A DNA stretch of 64,000 bases from Bacillus sp. ISL-34 (GCF_018613325.1 NZ_JAGGQJ010000003.1:124001-188000); one strand, 5' to 3'. Shown: positions 45,468 through 56,647, counted from the stretch's first letter. The notes: generated by a model not told the origin, from the letters alone. Numbers and translations are program-made.

Positions 45468-46718
45468 TTAACGTTCTTTTTTTATCGTCTTAACCGCTTT
45501 ATTCAAGGCCCTTTTTGGTTTTGCTTTTTGAGTGGTCATCTCATCCATGGCTGAATTCATCGGTCCCCATACCTTAATCATTTCCGGAATATTCGGCACT
45601 GGTTCGGCGTATTGTAATTGTATGCTTAAGGCTTGTGCCCTTTCATTTTCATTGATTGCAGCATTATGTTTGATTGATTTATTAGGAGGGATTTCCCCTG
45701 TTAAATCATAACGCTGCATTGCATTATCATCATTTGTCAAATATTCAACTAACTTCGTAGACCAATAAGGATGTTGTGTGAATGCTGTTACATGCCAGCC
45801 TTTGATTTCCATGAACGTTTTCATTGGCTGGCCATTGGGCAATTCGGGCATTGGGGCAATTCCTGTATCCTTTCGCTCTGTAAATGAGTTCCCATCACTC
45901 ATGATAGAAGCCAAATTCCCTTGTATGAACAACTTCTCGATCGCTGCCTTGTCGCCTTTAGGAATCAAACCCGCCCTATACCATTTTTGGATGTACGCAG
46001 CCCCTTTTATGGCACCCTTATTATTCAAACCAATGTCCGAAGGGTCTAGTTTTCCATTCTTATCTTTAAATATATAACCGCCCATTCCAGCCATTACTCC
46101 ATACGAATCATGGAAATCATTCCATTTGGCATAGTAACCATGCACGTTACCTTTTCTTAATGCCTTCGCCTTTTTATAAAGGTCATTCATCGTCTCAGGG
46201 GCCTTCGCCATCAATTTTTTATTATAAAAGAAAACGGATGTATTTACGGATTTTGGCAATCCAAACACCTTATCTTGATACATTTCCCCCCTAATTGAAG
46301 GTTCAATGAAGGCATTCAATACCCCGTCTTTCACCTTCATTTCCTGAATCAAGCCTTCCTTCACGATTTGCCCGACTTTTTCATGAGAAAAAGTTACGAC
46401 ATCCGGGGCCTTTCCGTTCCCGATTGGTCCATCACGACGAAGCCGCTCATACATCTCGGTAGCTATTTCAAGCTCTTCATGCTCGACATTGATTTCATAT
46501 TCTTTTTCAAAAGCTTCAATAACCGGCTTTAGGGCCTCCGCTTTACCTTTTTCCTCCCAAATGATCAATTTTTCCGGCTTCGCTTCATTGCTGGCTTCGT
46601 CTTCTTTTTTCTTATTTTCTTTCACTGCTTCATTTTCCAAATCTGAACTGGTACCACAAGCACTTACACTAACGATCAAAAACATGGACATGAACAAATG
46701 AAAAATCAGCTTCTTCAC
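45468..46718 (-). CDS. Maltodextrin-type ABC solute-binding lipoprotein (MalE family)
   Basis: 416 residues. Lipoprotein signal with the lipobox ending at Cys21 (VSVSAC), then an acidic/lysine-rich linker, then a family 1 solute-binding protein (LIIWEEKGKAEALKPVIEAFEKEY, GKAPDVVTFSHEKVGQ, FGLPKSVNTSVFFYNKKLM, and GEIPPNKS near the end). This is the cluster 1 / maltose-type binding protein. GTG start with AAAGGAG upstream. No permease or ATPase genes follow: 150 bases downstream comes the inactive amylase. Controlled by a promoter and cre site directly upstream. Confidence 0.9.
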   Translation of the reverse strand: MKKLIFHLFMSMFLIVSVSACGTSSDLENEAVKENKKKEDEASNEAKPEKLIIWEEKGKAEALKPVIEAFEKEYEINVEHEELEIATEMYERLRRDGPIGNGKAPDVVTFSHEKVGQIVKEGLIQEMKVKDGVLNAFIEPSIRGEMYQDKVFGLPKSVNTSVFFYNKKLMAKAPETMNDLYKKAKALRKGNVHGYYAKWNDFHDSYGVMAGMGGYIFKDKNGKLDPSDIGLNNKGAIKGAAYIQKWYRAGLIPKGDKAAIEKLFIQGNLASIMSDGNSFTERKDTGIAPMPELPNGQPMKTFMEIKGWHVTAFTQHPYWSTKLVEYLTNDDNAMQRYDLTGEIPPNKSIKHNAAINENERAQALSIQLQYAEPVPNIPEMIKVWGPMNSAMDEMTTQKAKPKRALNKAVKTIKKER

Positions 46719-46813
46719 TTTTATTCTCCTTTTTAAAATGTTTATTCTATCATGTCCAAAAGCGCCAAATAATACTGTTTTTTCAGTTCAGTCATTCAAA
46801 TAAAGCCACTTTA

Positions 46814-46827
46814 TGAAAGCGGTACCA
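46814..46827 (-). promoter_or_regulatory. CcpA cre site of the maltodextrin locus
   Basis: TGAAAGCGGTACCA matches the degenerate cre consensus TGWNANCGNTNNCA at every fixed position. It lies just downstream of the malE-type -10 box, so CcpA would block the gene when good sugars are present. Confidence 0.8.
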
Positions 46828-46841
46828 AAGCTATTGTTATC

Positions 46842-46869
46842 ATTATATGAACGGCTTTGATTTTTACAA
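46842..46869 (-). promoter_or_regulatory. Promoter of the malE-type gene
   Basis: Minus strand: TTGTAA (46864-46869), 16 bases, TATAAT (46842-46847). About 120 bases before the GTG start, leaving a leader that contains the cre site. The rest of 46719-47082 also holds a 12-bp palindrome TTTCAATTGAAA (46942-46953) nearer to the neopullulanase gene. Confidence 0.7.
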
Positions 46870-47082
46870 CATTTTCCTTGGTGTATTTATTTCCTTGTAG
46901 TGATGAACACTTTTTGTTATTTTTTAGTTAATAAGTGCTTCTTTCAATTGAAATAGGGTATATAACCATATTGAAAAAACACTTAACCTGGCTAGTGCAG
47001 CATCATAGAGATCCCCCTCATAAACAGCTGGAAGTTTCCTTTTTCACATCCCCAAATACTTATAGAATTGGAGTGGTTTTAA

Positions 47083-48834
<1,752 letters not shown>

Positions 48835-48841
48835 GGCAATG

Positions 48842-48878
48842 AAAACGGGGCAATGAAAATCATCCGCCCCGTTTTTTT
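48842..48878 (+). terminator. Terminator after the neopullulanase gene
   Basis: AAAACGGGGC and GCCCCGTTTT pair around a 14-base loop, followed by T. It may also end asnO on the other strand. Confidence 0.88.
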
Positions 48879-50725
48879 CATTCGATTATTTGGATATCAT
48901 ATTCTTTGAACCATACATGGGTTTGTGCCAAGTGAGCGAGCAACTGTGGCCCTGACATCAATTGCCCGAACCACGGCACTTTAAAAGCGGCACCCTTGGA
49001 ATCTACTATATCGGTTAGCTTTTGCTTATCGAAAAACTCATGCAGGACCGAATTTTTATCCGTCAGTAAGTCTTTCAACCACGCCTGCACACGGTCTGTA
49101 TATATAGGGTTATGGGTTTTTGGATATGGACTTTTTTTACGATACAATACTTCATCCGGTAACAGCCCCTCCAAAGCCTTCCTTAGAATACCCTTTTCAC
49201 GGTTGCCTTCCATTTTCATTTCCCAAGGAATGTTCCATGCATATTCAACAAGGCGATGATCGGCAAATGGCACGCGCACCTCTAGACTTGCACCCATACT
49301 CATCCGGTCCTTCCGGTCAAGGAGCGTCGTCATGAACCATAATAAATTCACATAGAAAAGCTCTCTCCGCTTTGCTGCTACACCGCTTTCCCCTTCCAAT
49401 TTAGGCGTTTCGGCAAGGGTGGTCAAATAAGCTTCCTGCGCATATTCCTCGAGCTTCAATTTTTCGCGCCATCCTTTTTTCAATAAAGATACCCGCTCCC
49501 CGGTCGATCTCATCCATGGAAAACCAGCACGATTCAAATCATCCTCACGATGAAACCAAGGATAACCGCCAAAAATTTCGTCCGCACATTCACCGGAAAG
49601 GCCTACGACAAAATCACGCTTGATTTCCTTACAAAACCAAAGTAAAGAAGAATCGACATCCGCCATGCCCGGGAGGTCCCTTACAAGGACAGCTTCCGTT
49701 AAATAATTTGTCAACTGCTCTTGAGTGATGATCGATGAATGGTGAACCGTGTTAAAACTATCCGACATCTTTTTAATCCAAAACCCATCAGAGTTAGGCT
49801 GAAAATCATTTGCCTTAAAATAGCGCTCATTATCCTCATAATCAATGGAATACGTATGAAGCGGCCCTTTCCCTTCCTTTTGATAGGCGTTTGCTGCAAT
49901 GGCCGTTATCGCGCTTGAGTCAAGTCCTCCTGATAAGAAGGTACAAAGTGGAACATCTGATACAAGTTGCCGTGTCACTGCATCTTCGACAAGGAAGCGA
50001 ACCTTCTCGGCCGTCTCATCAAGCGTATCCCGATGTTCTTCACTTTTCACATTCCAATATCGCCAAATCCGGAGGCCATTCCTTGATAACGTAAGCGCAT
50101 GGGCAGGCCTTAATTCCTGGATATTATGAAATATGCCTGATCCTGGCTTTCGGGATGGACCAACACCAAAAACCTCAGACAACCCTTCGCGGTCAATCTC
50201 CGTTTTAACATCCGGATGGGCCAGGATTGCCTTCAACTCCGATCCGAAAATGAACCCGCCGTCCCTTTCCGCGTAAAAGAATGGTTTTACCCCCATGCGA
50301 TCTCTTCCAACGAATAATTTCTGTTCCTTTTCATCCCAAATCGCAAACGCAAAAATCCCATTGAACAAGTCAATGCATTTTTCTTTCCATTCTATATAAG
50401 AAGTTAGCAAAACTTCTGTATCAGAATGACCGTTAAAGGAATATCCTTTTAATAATAGCTGTTTACGAATATCCTCGGTGTTATATAGCTCACCATTATA
50501 ACAAAGCGTATATCTGCCGTTTTCGTGATTTTTCGTCATCGGCTGTTTTCCGCCTTCCGCATCGACAACCGTTAACCGTTTATGACCAAAGGCAACATGG
50601 GCTTCGCTCCAAACATTTCCTTCGTCTGGCCCCCGCTTTGCCAACGTTTTTGTCATGTTTTCCAGCGTTTTCGTTTTTGTCCGTAAATCTTTTTGAAAAT
50701 GCACCCAGCCTGTTATCCCACACAT
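48878..50725 (-). CDS. asnO: Glutamine-hydrolysing asparagine synthetase AsnO
   Basis: 615 residues. The glutaminase domain starts MCGITGWVHF, where Cys2 becomes the N-terminal nucleophile, so the start must be the ATG 50723-50725; the frame is open 11 codons further up but that would mask Cys. The synthetase domain carries the PP-loop LSGGLDSSAITAIA (near residue 255) that binds ATP for aspartate activation. Length (about 614) and position near the yis genes fit AsnO, the B. subtilis paralogue needed in sporulation. The amidated product could also be a cell-wall or peptide precursor, as other AsnB-type enzymes show. Confidence 0.92.
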   Translation of the reverse strand: MCGITGWVHFQKDLRTKTKTLENMTKTLAKRGPDEGNVWSEAHVAFGHKRLTVVDAEGGKQPMTKNHENGRYTLCYNGELYNTEDIRKQLLLKGYSFNGHSDTEVLLTSYIEWKEKCIDLFNGIFAFAIWDEKEQKLFVGRDRMGVKPFFYAERDGGFIFGSELKAILAHPDVKTEIDREGLSEVFGVGPSRKPGSGIFHNIQELRPAHALTLSRNGLRIWRYWNVKSEEHRDTLDETAEKVRFLVEDAVTRQLVSDVPLCTFLSGGLDSSAITAIAANAYQKEGKGPLHTYSIDYEDNERYFKANDFQPNSDGFWIKKMSDSFNTVHHSSIITQEQLTNYLTEAVLVRDLPGMADVDSSLLWFCKEIKRDFVVGLSGECADEIFGGYPWFHREDDLNRAGFPWMRSTGERVSLLKKGWREKLKLEEYAQEAYLTTLAETPKLEGESGVAAKRRELFYVNLLWFMTTLLDRKDRMSMGASLEVRVPFADHRLVEYAWNIPWEMKMEGNREKGILRKALEGLLPDEVLYRKKSPYPKTHNPIYTDRVQAWLKDLLTDKNSVLHEFFDKQKLTDIVDSKGAAFKVPWFGQLMSGPQLLAHLAQTHVWFKEYDIQIIE

Positions 50726-50835
50726 TTTACACTTCATCCTTTCTATCCGGACTATCAAAAATATATTGGCTCCCTGTCTTAAAAAGATTTACAGTCCCTA
50801 AGTATCGATCAGCAATTCCGTAGGACCCCCTGCCC

Positions 50836-50852
50836 ACAACGCCAGGCGTTGT
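50836..50852. promoter_or_regulatory. 17-bp perfect palindrome upstream of asnO
   Basis: ACAACGCCAGGCGTTGT, symmetric about the central A, about 110 bases before asnO and 157 before the divergent gene. No T run follows, so it looks more like an operator than a terminator. The remainder of 50726-51008 shows no gene. Confidence 0.45.
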
Positions 50853-51008
50853 TAATGAATTGTTGAGCAAAGCATCCCGTGTTTAAACATAGCCTATGCA
50901 AAGACGGAAAGATGGTTATTTGTCCATAATATTTTAAAATATACAGTTATATTTTCATTGGATTTTGACTAAAAAGTAGGTGAGGATTCCACTATTGGAG
51001 GTATATGT

Positions 51009-51575
51009 ATGAGTCAGCAACAACGAACTAAGTTAATGAACAGGCAAACAAGAGCTTTTACCGAAGGAACAGTGGAAAATATCAATCAACAATGGATTTT
51101 TTTCGATGATGAAACAGATGAGGCCTGCTCCATTGAAGACCACATTGACAGCATCATTGAAGTGTACAGGGGTGGGCGCTGGCAGCAAGGAGTAGTTGAA
51201 GAAGAGGGAAAAATCCTGCTTCACCGGGAAATCACCTTCTTAAGGGAAAATGAGCCCATTCGGATACGCAAAAAACTGCTCTACTCTTTTGAACGTTTAT
51301 TGGAAGAATTGAACGACGATTCCTTTTTCCAATTTGTAACGACATTGAATTCACTTGATTTTTCTATTTATGATTGTATATATAGCTATAACCAGCTCAC
51401 TTTCTTAAGGGCCGTCCCTAACCAATCCGGCGTGAATTTCTTCACCTTTGATAACGAGAGCCAAATTTGTCTCGTTCAGCACCACTTTTCTTATGGGAAA
51501 AAGGATCATGATCGTTTTGAATTCACCCTGAACACTGGAAAAAGGATCGTCATTGAGAAAGTGAATTCACAATAA
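51009..51575 (+). CDS. DUF2777-like protein of unknown function
   Basis: 188 residues, acidic, no membrane segment or signal peptide. Features: QRTKLMNRQTRAFTEGTVE at the start, WIFFDDETDEACSIED, a central helical FERLLEELNDDSFFQFVTTLNSL, and a C-terminal strand-rich part ending GKRIVIEKVNSQ. Looks like the DUF2777 proteins of bacilli, from memory. GGAGGTATATGT precedes the ATG. Function unknown. Confidence 0.75.
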   Translation: MSQQQRTKLMNRQTRAFTEGTVENINQQWIFFDDETDEACSIEDHIDSIIEVYRGGRWQQGVVEEEGKILLHREITFLRENEPIRIRKKLLYSFERLLEELNDDSFFQFVTTLNSLDFSIYDCIYSYNQLTFLRAVPNQSGVNFFTFDNESQICLVQHHFSYGKKDHDRFEFTLNTGKRIVIEKVNSQ

Positions 51576-51586
51576 CGAGTAAAAGA

Positions 51587-51624
51587 AAACGGGTAAATGA
51601 GAATTCCTCATTTACCCGTCTTTA
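51587..51624. terminator. Terminator between the DUF2777-like gene and yisL
   Basis: ACGGGTAAATGAG and CTCATTTACCCGT form a perfect 13-bp stem around AATTC, with A and T tracts either side. Confidence 0.9.
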
Positions 51625-51632
51625 ATTCTGCA

Positions 51633-51974
51633 TTAAAAAAAGTCCATTCCTTGTGGCAGCGAAAGTCCTAAATAAAGGACGAATACAAGCGCTACGATGA
51701 ACAATATCCACATGGCACCTGTGCTTTTTCCTTTTTTCGTACGAACCAACACCATTTCCATCGCCGCAATCACGATGATTCCAACAATCATTTTTACTGC
51801 GTAAGCACCAAAATCAGTGATCAGCATGCCGCCAGTAAGGAAAATCAATAGATAGAACAACCGTGTTATCATATGTAGCATTTTCGCTTTCGGGTTTCCG
51901 CCTTTAAGCATCGAATATGTGACAAAGAAAAGAATGATTCCGATAACCCAAGCTGTAATATGCATATGTGTCAT
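51633..51974 (-). CDS. yisL: UPF0344 membrane protein YisL
   Basis: 113 residues, four membrane segments. MHITAWVIGIILFF at the start, then MLHMITRLFYLLIFLTGGML and a GLSLPQGMDFF-type end are typical of UPF0344. The ATG 51972-51974 lies behind GAGGGGGCAAAAAA; an ATG 12 codons earlier has no site. Function unknown. Position near asnO agrees with the yis region of B. subtilis. Confidence 0.9.
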   Translation of the reverse strand: MTHMHITAWVIGIILFFVTYSMLKGGNPKAKMLHMITRLFYLLIFLTGGMLITDFGAYAVKMIVGIIVIAAMEMVLVRTKKGKSTGAMWILFIVALVFVLYLGLSLPQGMDFF

Positions 51975-52108
51975 TTTTTTTGCCCCCTCGTTCAGTTTCC
52001 ATTTCATCATATCATAGGCTTTTACAAAAAAACAAAACTAAGGAATCACCTGAATGGGTAAAACCAACAATTTAATGAACATCATTTACATTTCTTCTTA
52101 ACTGGTCC

Positions 52109-53290
52109 TTACCGCCGCATAACCGGCTTTTTACCATATGTAACGAAACGCCATATATATTCAACCGGTCCGTATTTAAACAGACCCATCCACAATAGGG
52201 AAAGCAGAACTTGCAGGCAAAACAGGGCTATTAGGAAAACAAATCCTGTCGTATATGAGACTGATCCATATAAACCAAGGCCATATGAATAAAAAATGGC
52301 CGTACATACCATCGATTGGAACAAGTAATTGCTCATCGACATCCTTCCGATATACGAAAGCGGGTGTAACAGGCGGGGAGCCCCTGCCCGTTCCGCCAAA
52401 AGCGCGATTGCCGTGATATAAAAAATCGTAAGTAACGGTCCTCCCAAATAATCCTGCACGAATATCGTACCAAAATGGTATACCGTCACATATGGCAGAA
52501 TCTTAATTGACATGCCCAATAGCAAACTTACAATCGATATCGCTTTCAATTGGCGTTTATATTGGGTTGGATTTTGGAGAAAGCCTTTTTTTGCAACGCC
52601 TGCCCCAATTAAAAAAAACGGAAAAATCGATAAAAAAAGGATAATGGCATTAAAGGGGTTGTTCACCATATACCAATCCAGCGCCCTTTGACTCATTATT
52701 TCGGAAAATGTACCAGATTGATAAACTTCCAAAGACTGTTTCATCATCGCCGAATCAGTCGTTATTGCCATCGCTTCCCCTTCAAAAATGCCCATTATAA
52801 GAAATAGTGAACCCAATATCGCAAAAGGCAGGACATAACAAACTGAGCCTAGCAGAATTAAATTCCTGCCCTTCATTCTATAAAAAAACAAAAAGGCAAA
52901 CCCAAATACAGCATAATTAATGAGGATGTCCCCATGCCAGATGAAAAAAGCATGAATGCATCCAAGTATCAAAAGGAAACTTAGCCTTTTCATATAGAGC
53001 AAAGGAAATGAAATACCCTTTTCTTCACTCCTTTCAGCAAGTATGATCGCACCGAAACCGAACAGAAAGGCAAATAACGGATAAAAGCTGGCCTGTGCGG
53101 CAATATCACTGAATCTGTACAAAATCCTGTCCCATCCTCCAGCCCACCGCTCGGCACCGTCTATGTACAAGAGCGGAGAATGGAAAGAAGGCATATTCAC
53201 AAAAAAAATCCCTAAAATGGCTAATCCACGTAAAATATCGATGCTTACGATCCGTTTACTTTCCTGCAATGGTACTATCGTGCCCTTCAT
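52109..53290 (-). CDS. DUF418 family multi-spanning membrane protein
   Basis: 393 residues with about nine to ten membrane segments. The family signature DILRGLAILGIFFVNMPSF near the N-terminus and the C-terminal DUF418 part (GRMSMSNYLFQSMVCTAIFYSYGLGLYG) are clear. Related to YeiB/YxaH-type proteins, loosely akin to membrane acyltransferases; substrate unknown. Start taken at 53288-53290 with AAAGGGGGTGTACCC. Ends of the MFS gene are only 40 bases upstream on the same strand, so the two may be one transcript. Confidence 0.88.
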   Translation of the reverse strand: MKGTIVPLQESKRIVSIDILRGLAILGIFFVNMPSFHSPLLYIDGAERWAGGWDRILYRFSDIAAQASFYPLFAFLFGFGAIILAERSEEKGISFPLLYMKRLSFLLILGCIHAFFIWHGDILINYAVFGFAFLFFYRMKGRNLILLGSVCYVLPFAILGSLFLIMGIFEGEAMAITTDSAMMKQSLEVYQSGTFSEIMSQRALDWYMVNNPFNAIILFLSIFPFFLIGAGVAKKGFLQNPTQYKRQLKAISIVSLLLGMSIKILPYVTVYHFGTIFVQDYLGGPLLTIFYITAIALLAERAGAPRLLHPLSYIGRMSMSNYLFQSMVCTAIFYSYGLGLYGSVSYTTGFVFLIALFCLQVLLSLLWMGLFKYGPVEYIWRFVTYGKKPVMRR

Positions 53291-53330
53291 GGGTACACCC
53301 CCTTTCATCCATACAGATTTAACATCTTTT

Positions 53331-54605
53331 CTATAACTCCATTGCATCATCTTTAACTTTCGTGACCGCTTTTTGCTTTTTTATCAGTATGACAAACAAG
53401 CTTCCCAATAGGCAAAAGATTCCTGCAAGGAAGAATGCCCATGTATAGGAGTTGAATATCTTGAAGATAAGCCCTCCACCGTACGCCGCCACTGCTGCAC
53501 CCACCTGATGGGCCGCGAATATCCACCCGTATACGATCCCGCTTTTCTCCATGCCAAAGACTTGCCTTGAAATGCTTATGGTCGGAGGAACGGTGGCTAT
53601 CCAATCCAAGCCATAAAAAACGGAGAAGATGATCAATAGGCCGATTGAGCCTTCATTTAGCGCAAAAGGAAGTAATACGAGTGAAGCACCCCTTAGAGCG
53701 TAATACCAAAACAACAGCCACCGGTTATCAAAACGATCTGATAACCACCCGGATACAGTCGTACCAATCAAATCAAAGATTCCCATGAAAGATAGCAGTG
53801 AAGCTGCCGTAACAACCGGTAAACCAAAACTAATGCAGTAAGAAATGAAATGTGTGCCGATCAACCCGCTCGTTGAAAGTCCGCATATAAAAAAGCTTCC
53901 TGCCAATAACCAGAATTCCTTCACTCTCACTGCTTCAATCAACGACTGAAAGGCCATGGCGATGGGGTTCTTCTTTTGGACTGTAACAGCCTCCTGATTT
54001 TCCTCTTCTAATCCATATGGAAGAGTGCCAACTTCCTTCGGATTGTTTTTCATGAATAAAAGGATGATTGCCAGCATGAGCAAGCTAAGGGCCAAAATTA
54101 ATCCAATCGCCCATCTCCACGAGTAATTCTCAATGATTATCGCTAAAACCGGAAGTAAAATGAGCTGACCTGTGGCCGTACTTGCCGTTAGTATCCCGAC
54201 CGCCAGCCCCCGCCTCTTCTCGAACCAACGATTTGCCACATATGGGCTCAATACCGTTAAAAACACTCCTGATCCCAATCCAATGATAATTCCCCAAATT
54301 AGGATGAGCTGCCACTCATGCTCCATGAAAAAAGTGAGGAAAATCCCTGCCAATAAAGTGGACATGGCCAATACCATCATTTTCTTCAAACCAAGCACTT
54401 CAATTAGAGCGGCCATGAATGGACCCGATAATCCATAAAGAAACAGACTTATGGCGAAGGCTAAGGAAATGACGGACCGGTCCCACCCGAACTCATTTTC
54501 AAATGGTACGATTAATACTCCCGATGAAGACCTAACGATTCCGGCTACAATAATCGAGAAGAATGTTATGATTAAAATAACCCAGCTATAATGAATACGT
54601 TTCAA
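53331..54605 (-). CDS. Major facilitator superfamily transporter
   Basis: 424 residues, twelve predicted membrane segments. The N-terminal half has GLSGPFMAALIEVLGLKKMMVL (motif A region) and ANRWFEKRRGLAVGILTASTATGQLILLP, the pattern of the monocarboxylate/oxalate-formate type branch; the C-terminal half has GWLSDRFDNRWLLFWYYALRG. Probably a carboxylate or related anion carrier. TTG start at 54603-54605 preceded by GGGGGAGAGCA. Not next to any pathway that would fix its substrate. Confidence 0.87.
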   Translation of the reverse strand: MKRIHYSWVILIITFFSIIVAGIVRSSSGVLIVPFENEFGWDRSVISLAFAISLFLYGLSGPFMAALIEVLGLKKMMVLAMSTLLAGIFLTFFMEHEWQLILIWGIIIGLGSGVFLTVLSPYVANRWFEKRRGLAVGILTASTATGQLILLPVLAIIIENYSWRWAIGLILALSLLMLAIILLFMKNNPKEVGTLPYGLEEENQEAVTVQKKNPIAMAFQSLIEAVRVKEFWLLAGSFFICGLSTSGLIGTHFISYCISFGLPVVTAASLLSFMGIFDLIGTTVSGWLSDRFDNRWLLFWYYALRGASLVLLPFALNEGSIGLLIIFSVFYGLDWIATVPPTISISRQVFGMEKSGIVYGWIFAAHQVGAAVAAYGGGLIFKIFNSYTWAFFLAGIFCLLGSLFVILIKKQKAVTKVKDDAMEL

Positions 54606-54864
54606 TGCTCTCCCCCACAGTCCAAGTCTCCTTAAAAAAGAAAAATTATAATAATTAGAAATATTTTATAATAGTAACACTTTCTCGTTAAACAGGAAGC
54701 TTTTTATCGAAACAAATTCCAGTACTCTTGAATGTCCATCCTTATCCTACAATTACATGAGTTATTGCGGATTATTTACGAATGGAAACATATCGCCCTC
54801 TCAATCTTCATTTCATCATGTCCGATATCTTCATAGCTTAATATGAAATCCATCGAACGGGCAA
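54606..54864. other. Intergenic region upstream of the MFS gene
   Basis: No gene supported. Minus-strand TTAACG, 17 bases, TAAAAT-like boxes around 54665-54695 may be the transporter promoter (weak). Confidence 0.35.
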
Positions 54865-54899
54865 ACAGAAAAAAACGCTGATCATTTCTGAACAGCGTT
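54865..54899 (-). terminator. Terminator of the acyl-CoA ligase gene
   Basis: On the minus strand, AACGCTG-TCA and TGA-CAGCGTT pair (one internal mismatch) and TTTTTTT follows. Confidence 0.82.
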
Positions 54900-54907
54900 A
54901 GCGAACT

Positions 54908-56500
54908 TCAATTAACGAATCTGCCTGTTTTCCCCTTAGATTCCCAGTAATCATTACGGAGATGGATTTTTTGTATTTTCCCCGATGCCGTTTTTGGAAG
55001 CTCATCGACGAACGACACACTGGTAACTGATTTGAAATGAGCTAGTTTTTCCCGTGTGAAGTTCCTTATATCATCCTCCGTTAATTCCACGCCCCTTTTT
55101 GGCACGATGAAGGCATGCGGCGTCTCTCCCCACTTTTCATGGGGAACGGCAATGACTGCCGCTTCAAGAATGTCCGGATGTTAGTAGAGGACTCCTTCCA
55201 CTTCTATGGAAGAGATATTTTCTCCGCCACTAATGATGATATCCTTTTTGCGGTCAACGATATCAACATTGCCATTTTCATCGATTGTGGCCATATCCCC
55301 TGTATGCAGCCATCCATTTCTCAATGTCTGGCTGGTCGCTTCTTCATTTTTCCAATAACCTAACATCACTCCATGACTGCGGACGATGAGCTCCCCGATA
55401 TCCACGCCATCATGGGCCACTTCCTCACCATTGTCATGGATGACCCGTACCTCACTGCCTATGATGGGATATCCGGCTTTCGCCTTCATTCTGTATTTTT
55501 CTTTTTCCGAAAGATCATCGAATTCAGAACGAATCAGCGATACCAGACTAACCGGTGTTGATTCAGTCATTCCGTAAATTTGAATGAATTCCCAGCCTAA
55601 CTCTTTTTCGACCCTTGTAACGAATGCAGGAGGCGGAGCGGAACCAGCAACGACGATTCGGATATCCTGCTCGATATTCGGAACATTCCGTTCATAATAT
55701 TGAAAAAGTGAATTCAGAACCGTCGGTGCCATATGCATGATGGAAACCTTATGCTTTTGCAGTGCATCAAATATCATTTCGGGGCTGGTTTTCCTCAAAC
55801 AAACTTGCGTGGCACCATTTGCCGTATAATAAAATGGGGCACCCCACCCATTCACGTGGAACATCGGCAGTACATGCAAATATGTATCGCGGTCATTGAC
55901 CCTGAAATGATGCATCGCACCCAGGGCATGCAAATAGTTGTTGCGGTGAGTCAGCATCACCCCTTTGGGATTTCCTGTGGTCCCGCTAGTATAAAGAAGG
56001 CTCGAAACATCATTTTCATCCACTGACTCCCTGTTAAAGCACTTGTCATCATAACGTTCCAGCCAATGGTTGTAATCGGTTTCATTTATCTCTTCATCTT
56101 TATAGTGAACGATAATGTGCTCAACCGATTCAAGCTCATCCTTGACAGATGAAATCAGATGATACAATTCCTGATCCACGAAAAGGACCTTTGACTCGCT
56201 ATGGTTCAAAATGAACACATAATCGGCAGGCTTCAAACGGATATTCAAGGGAACGATTACTGCTCCAAGTTGAAATACCCCATAAAAGCCTTCAAGCATT
56301 TCAATTGAGTTAGGTGCCAAATATGCCACCTTATCACCCTTTTTGACTCCAAGATCCCTTAAACCATTTGAAAGCTGGTTTACACGGCCGTTCAGCTCTA
56401 AGTATGTTAAAACCTTGTCATCTCCAATGATGGCTTTCTTATCGCCATATAGTAAGGCTGCTCGATCTAAGAAATGCGATAATACTAATGGTACATTCAT
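54908..56500 (-). pseudogene. Acyl-CoA ligase (AMP-binding), interrupted by one in-frame stop
   Basis: Reads as a 529-residue ANL-family ligase in a single frame apart from a TAA at 55181-55183, between VEGVLY and HPDILEAAVIAV, where family members usually have a lysine codon (AAA to TAA is one change). Upstream: ATP loop YTSGTTGNPKGV, IYGMTEST, GWLHTGDMATID, and RKKDIIISGGENISS. Downstream, after the stop: PKTASGKIQK with the catalytic Lys. A protein ending at the stop (439 residues) lacks that lysine and most of the mobile C-terminal domain. GAGGTGAGGAA precedes the ATG. Related to medium- and long-chain fatty acid ligases. Confidence 0.88.
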
Positions 56501-56583
56501 TTCCTCACCTCTAGTTTTATTTAAAAATTCTGAATTAGCATTATATTACCATATCTGTTTATAACATTTCAATAAAATCCCCC

Positions 56584-56599
56584 GTTGTTATATAACAAC
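56584..56599. promoter_or_regulatory. 16-bp perfect palindrome upstream of the ligase gene
   Basis: GTTGTTATATAACAAC lies about 85 bases before the ligase start and just upstream of a minus-strand TTGAAA-18-TAATAT promoter-like pair. It has the look of an operator for a dimeric regulator. It also lies about 40 bases upstream of the gerP promoter. Confidence 0.5.
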
Positions 56600-56620
56600 A
56601 TATTGATGGGCAAATGAATC

Positions 56621-56647
56621 ACATCAGTCATGAGTCAACATACAATA
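56621..56647 (+). promoter_or_regulatory. SigK-type promoter of the gerP operon
   Basis: AC (56621-56622), 16 bases, CATACAATA (56639-56647), an exact match to the SigK pattern AC-N16-CATANNNTA. gerP operons are transcribed late in the mother cell, so this fits. Confidence 0.8.
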
